Shown: piece by piece, positions 40,996 through 42,010 of the stretch
Layout of the letters: every line of letters starts with the position of its first letter
Position numbering within the stretch: position 1 is the stretch's first letter
Source: IOR16 sp034927775
Lineage (GTDB): Bacteria; Bacillota; Clostridia; Peptostreptococcales; Anaerovoracaceae
Assembly (NCBI GenBank): GCA_034927775.1
Contig: JAYFPL010000037.1
Location: 1-42,010, forward strand
Length of the DNA: 42,010 nucleotides
Direction: 5' to 3'
Translations under genes and position numbers: made by a program
Notes under the pieces: generated by a model
Told to the model about the DNA's origin: nothing
What the model saw: the letters and a program-made list of their open reading frames with translations, nothing else
Databases searched by the model: none

Positions 40996-42010
40996 GTGGC
41001 GGAGCTAAATGAAAATGCATCCAACTTTATTCATAATATAATTGATAAGGATTTGGAAGATCAGGTTTATGGGACAAGAGTACATACTCGTTTTCCTCCA
41101 GAACCAAATGGTTATTTGCATATTGGACATGCAAAGTCTATTTGCCTGAATTTTTCTACCGCAAAAAAGTATAGTGGTAAGTGCAATTTGCGCTTTGACG
41201 ATACGAACCCAGTAAAAGAGGATACAGAATATGTGGATTCCATACAAGCGGATGTAAAATGGCTTGGATTTGAATGGGATCAATTGTTATATGCATCAAA
41301 TTATTTTGATCGCATGTATGAATGTGCCATTGATTTAATTAAAAAAGGAAAGGCATATGTTTGCGATTTGAATGCAGAAGAAATGAAGGCTTATCGAGGA
41401 ACATTAAAAGAACCGGGTAAGGAAAGCCCTTATAGAAATCGTTCTATTGAAGAAAATTTGCAGATGTTTGATGAGATGCGCCAAGGTAAGTTTGGTGATG
41501 GTGAAAAAGTGTTACGTGCGAAAATTGATATGGCTTCACCGAATATTAACATGAGAGATCCTGTTATTTATCGAATTGCACATGCAACACATCATAATAC
41601 CGGAGACAAATGGTGTATTTACCCAATGTATGATTTTGCACATCCAATTGAGGATGCTATTGAAGGGATTACACATTCTATTTGCACTTTAGAATTTGAA
41701 GATCACCGTCCGTTATATGATTGGGTGCTTCGTGAATTAGAATGGGTAGATCCACCAAAGCAAATAGAATTTGCACGATTAAATTTAACAAATACAGTAA
41801 TGAGCAAACGTTATTTAAAGGCTCTTGTAGATAATGGAGATGTTGAAGATTGGGATGATCCTCGCATGCCTACCATTGCAGGTTTACGTAGAAGAGGCTT
41901 TACACCAGAGTCCATTCGAGATTTTTGTGAGCGAATTGGTGTTGCGAAAGCAAACAGTACGGTTGAAATATCTTTGCTTGAGCATTGCATTCGTGAAGAT
42001 TTGAAAACAA
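40996..42010 (+). CDS. glnS: Glutaminyl-tRNA synthetase, 3' end beyond the window
   Basis: The start is a GTG with AAGGAGG eight bases upstream, and the frame stays open to the end of the window (338 codons). The sequence has the class I motif VHTRFPPEPNGYLHIGHAKS (residues 30-49 region), the glutamine-pocket region LRFDDTNPVKED, DWVLRELEW and the MSKR form of the KMSKS motif in NTVMSKRYLKALV. GlnRS charges tRNA-Gln directly in the cytoplasm. Many Firmicutes instead use GatCAB transamidation, so GlnRS here is a trait shared with only part of the phylum. Confidence 0.95.
   Translation, partial: MAELNENASNFIHNIIDKDLEDQVYGTRVHTRFPPEPNGYLHIGHAKSICLNFSTAKKYSGKCNLRFDDTNPVKEDTEYVDSIQADVKWLGFEWDQLLYASNYFDRMYECAIDLIKKGKAYVCDLNAEEMKAYRGTLKEPGKESPYRNRSIEENLQMFDEMRQGKFGDGEKVLRAKIDMASPNINMRDPVIYRIAHATHHNTGDKWCIYPMYDFAHPIEDAIEGITHSICTLEFEDHRPLYDWVLRELEWVDPPKQIEFARLNLTNTVMSKRYLKALVDNGDVEDWDDPRMPTIAGLRRRGFTPESIRDFCERIGVAKANSTVEISLLEHCIREDLKT

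Overview
The window is AT-rich DNA from a low-GC Gram-positive bacterium, most likely an anaerobic member of the Bacillota class Clostridia. The evidence is the complete oxygen-independent (early cobalt insertion) cobalamin pathway with CbiK, CbiD and CbiG, strong AAGGAGG-type ribosome binding sites, GTG and TTG starts, C5-pathway tetrapyrrole genes (hemA, hemL), GlnRS, and many clostridial-type membrane and regulatory genes. I cannot name the genus from the sequence.

About 26.5 kb (983-27513) is one plus-strand cobalamin locus. Block A (983-8168) is cbiG, hemB, hemL, a cbiE-cbiT fusion, cbiA and a DMT/EamA-family transporter with a very histidine-rich C-terminus. Block B (8203-27513) starts with a sigma-A promoter, a cobalamin riboswitch and an intrinsic terminator. 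It then runs cbiM-N-Q-O (cobalt ECF transporter), cbiK, cbiD, cbiL, cbiF, hemA, cbiH, a cbiJ-precorrin-2 dehydrogenase fusion, hemC, a cobA-hemD fusion, cbiB, cobD, cbiP, cbiC, cobT, cobU and cobS. Most junctions overlap or lie within about 20 bp, which suggests one long transcript. Together the two blocks encode the route from glutamyl-tRNA to uroporphyrinogen III, the corrin ring, amidation, and nucleotide loop assembly. I do not see a corrinoid adenosyltransferase, cobC, lower-ligand synthesis genes, or any heme-branch gene here.

Upstream (2-940) is the 3' part of an MGDG-synthase-like glycosyltransferase. Downstream, dapH and dapB (lysine/diaminopimelate) run convergent to cobS. A 415-bp gap then holds a promoter with a palindrome and what look like decayed fragments of an XRE regulator and perhaps an integrase. 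Next come a tetR-cfa pair with a perfect palindromic operator, a SanA/YdcF-like protein, ogt, a GNAT acetyltransferase, alr, an SDR reductase, a CmpB-like membrane protein, a YczE-like membrane protein, tRNA-Arg(CCU), a CvpA-family protein, an uncharacterised two-domain protein, tadA, an Ig-like-domain membrane protein, an Lrp/AsnC regulator and the 5' part of glnS, cut by the window end. This right-hand third is ordinary chromosomal housekeeping with many small transcription units separated by clear hairpin terminators.

The most noteworthy items are the His-rich transporter in the cobalt/corrinoid cluster, the CbiJ-Met8 fusion, the very long riboswitch-led operon that includes the whole uroporphyrinogen III trunk, and the scar between dapB and cfa. 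I found no CRISPR array, complete insertion sequence, rRNA or replication origin.
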